Source: Gammaproteobacteria bacterium
GTDB taxonomy: Bacteria; Pseudomonadota; Gammaproteobacteria; GRL18
Assembly (NCBI GenBank): GCA_028571885.1
Contig: JAPVVU010000177.1
Span: forward strand, 1-6,588
DNA: 6,588 bases
Direction: 5' to 3'
The notes below the pieces were generated by a model. It was not told the origin of the DNA and did not search any database. It was given only the letters and a program-made list of their open reading frames with translations. Below are positions 6,122-6,588 of this stretch, piece after piece (position 1 is the first letter of the stretch; the number at the start of each line of letters is the position of its first letter). A program made the translations under genes and the position numbers.

Positions 6122-6158
6122 GTTCTCTTAAGATATTATTCATCTATCTTAAGAAAAC
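6122..6158. repeat. 14-bp inverted repeat over the iscR -10 and start point
   Basis: The arms are 6122-6135 and 6145-6158, with 13 of 14 positions pairing around a 9-bp centre (6136-6144). Each arm contains the 8-bp palindrome TCTTAAGA (6126-6133 and 6147-6154), and the two palindromes are exactly 21 bp apart, about two helical turns. One arm contains the -10 hexamer and the predicted start point lies in the centre. The transcript would therefore include only one arm, so this looks like a DNA operator rather than an RNA hairpin. Which protein binds it cannot be told from sequence. Confidence 0.6.
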
Positions 6159-6174
6159 CAAGCGTTTTAGTCAA
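6146..6174 (-). promoter_or_regulatory. Sigma70-type promoter of the isc operon
   Basis: On the minus strand a -35 hexamer TTGACT (6169-6174) is followed by a 17-bp spacer and a -10 hexamer TAAGAT (6146-6151). The expected start point is near 6139, about 30 nt upstream of the iscR ATG. Spacing is ideal and the -35 differs from consensus at one position. It is the only strong promoter-like arrangement between cysE and iscR, so it is probably the main operon promoter. Read-through from cysE remains possible, because I see no convincing terminator after cysE. Confidence 0.75.
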
Positions 6175-6178
6175 GTAT
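6154..6178 (-). promoter_or_regulatory. Probable IscR type-1 operator overlapping the -35
   Basis: On the minus strand a 25-bp stretch begins ATACTTGACTAAAA. Against the E. coli type-1 IscR consensus as I recall it (ATASYYGACTRWWWYAGTCRRSTAT), the left part matches without error. Five mismatches fall in the right half, giving 20 of 25 matches. The site covers the -35 element, as expected for repression by [2Fe-2S]-IscR blocking RNA polymerase. The match rests on a remembered consensus and an asymmetric site, so I am moderately confident. Confidence 0.6.
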
Positions 6179-6219
6179 TTTTTTAATGGCTGCTCTGAAT
6201 ACCCCGGTTAGAAAAAAAC

Positions 6220-6588
6220 TTAGTCCTCTTTGTTAATTCCTGCTCCAGAATTCGATTTAACTGAGATTTTTTTATCTAAATGAATGATATGAACATTATC
6301 TTCTGATTTATTGCCACCTGAAGCACTGCAAATATCTTGTGCCGGACAGGTTTCCGGATGTTCATCAATAGGTGTTATCTCACAGATATGAACTTCCGGG
6401 ATGGTAATCTCTGGAAATTCGTTATCAATAGAGCGAATTGCCGTACACATTTTATCTAATTTATCATCAACTGAATGCATATGATCCAACATACAGTTAA
6501 TCGCATGAGCCACTGGATCAGGCATATCACCGGACGTACCATAAGCATCAAAACCAATTTTTTTGGCCATGTGCTCACGCTTCTCATC
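6220..6588 (-). CDS. cysE: Serine O-acetyltransferase, C-terminal part (5' end outside window)
   Basis: This is the 3' end of a gene whose reading frame stays open to the window edge: DEKREH precedes the first in-window ATG at 6570, so that ATG is internal. About 122 residues are visible. The segment KKIGFDAYG followed by DMPDPVAHAINCMLDHMHSVDDKLDKMC matches, from memory, the region after the left-handed beta-helix catalytic domain in CysE/EpsC-type serine acetyltransferases of Pseudomonas/Azotobacter relatives. The enzyme acetylates L-serine with acetyl-CoA to O-acetylserine, the cytoplasmic precursor of cysteine. The catalytic hexapeptide repeats lie outside the window, so activity cannot be judged. 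After this block comes a polar tail of about 70 residues with three cysteines (C-x11-C-x5-C) and nearby histidines. The gene ends 110 bp before iscR in the same direction, which fits supply of cysteine to IscS. The family call is fairly secure; the symbol is less so, because such organisms often carry two cysE-like genes. Confidence 0.8.
   Translation of the reverse strand, partial: DEKREHMAKKIGFDAYGTSGDMPDPVAHAINCMLDHMHSVDDKLDKMCTAIRSIDNEFPEITIPEVHICEITPIDEHPETCPAQDICSASGGNKSEDNVHIIHLDKKISVKSNSGAGINKED

Noticed and set aside
6205..6222. Intrinsic terminator after cysE based on the T-run
   Set aside because: No stem precedes the T-run.

Overview
The window holds an almost complete iron-sulfur cluster assembly (isc) operon. 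All genes lie on the minus strand and read from right to left: the 3' end of a serine O-acetyltransferase gene (cysE, cut by the window edge), then iscR, iscS, iscU, iscA, hscB, hscA, fdx and iscX. A chromosomal fragment of a gammaproteobacterium is the best reading. The proteins are close to the E. coli Isc set at every residue I can check (IscS K206/C328, IscU C37/C63/C106, IscA C35/C99/C101, IscR C92/C98/C104/H107, Fdx C42/C48/C51/C87). The cysE gene directly in front of iscR is an arrangement I associate with Pseudomonas/Azotobacter-type and sulfur-oxidising gammaproteobacteria rather than enterobacteria. The DNA is moderately AT-rich, with very AT-rich spacers. I cannot name the genus.

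Layout from right to left. 6588-6220: C-terminal part of CysE, including a polar, cysteine-containing tail. 6219-6110: iscR control region with a sigma70-type promoter (TTGACT, 17 bp, TAAGAT), an IscR type-1-like site over the -35, and a striking inverted repeat built from two TCTTAAGA palindromes over the -10 and predicted start point. 6109-5606: iscR. 5605-5507: leader with a 7-bp hairpin. 5506-4292: iscS. 4291-4173: spacer with two hairpins. 4172-3792: iscU. 3775-3452: iscA. 3451-3295: long spacer with a tandem duplication of the iscA 3' end. 3294-2710: hscB. 2709-2637: spacer with 16-bp tandem repeats. 2636-759: hscA. 758-704: spacer with 14-bp tandem repeats. 703-365: fdx. 338-138: iscX. 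A candidate intrinsic terminator overlaps the iscX stop codon, and two more AT-rich inverted repeats fill the gene-free stretch 1-137.

How the genes work together: CysE makes O-acetylserine, the direct precursor of cysteine. IscS takes sulfur from cysteine and delivers it to the IscU scaffold. Ferredoxin supplies electrons. The HscA/HscB chaperone pair releases the cluster from IscU through its LPPVK motif. IscA acts as a carrier or A-type scaffold. IscX is a small IscS/iron-binding modulator. IscR senses cluster supply and represses the operon. The gene content is conventional.

The unusual parts are between the genes. Three spacers carry different short tandem repeats (22, 16 and 14 bp, about three copies each). 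Two of these begin at or include the stop codon of the upstream gene. The iscR promoter carries an apparent second operator. I do not see evidence of a wholly new system here.
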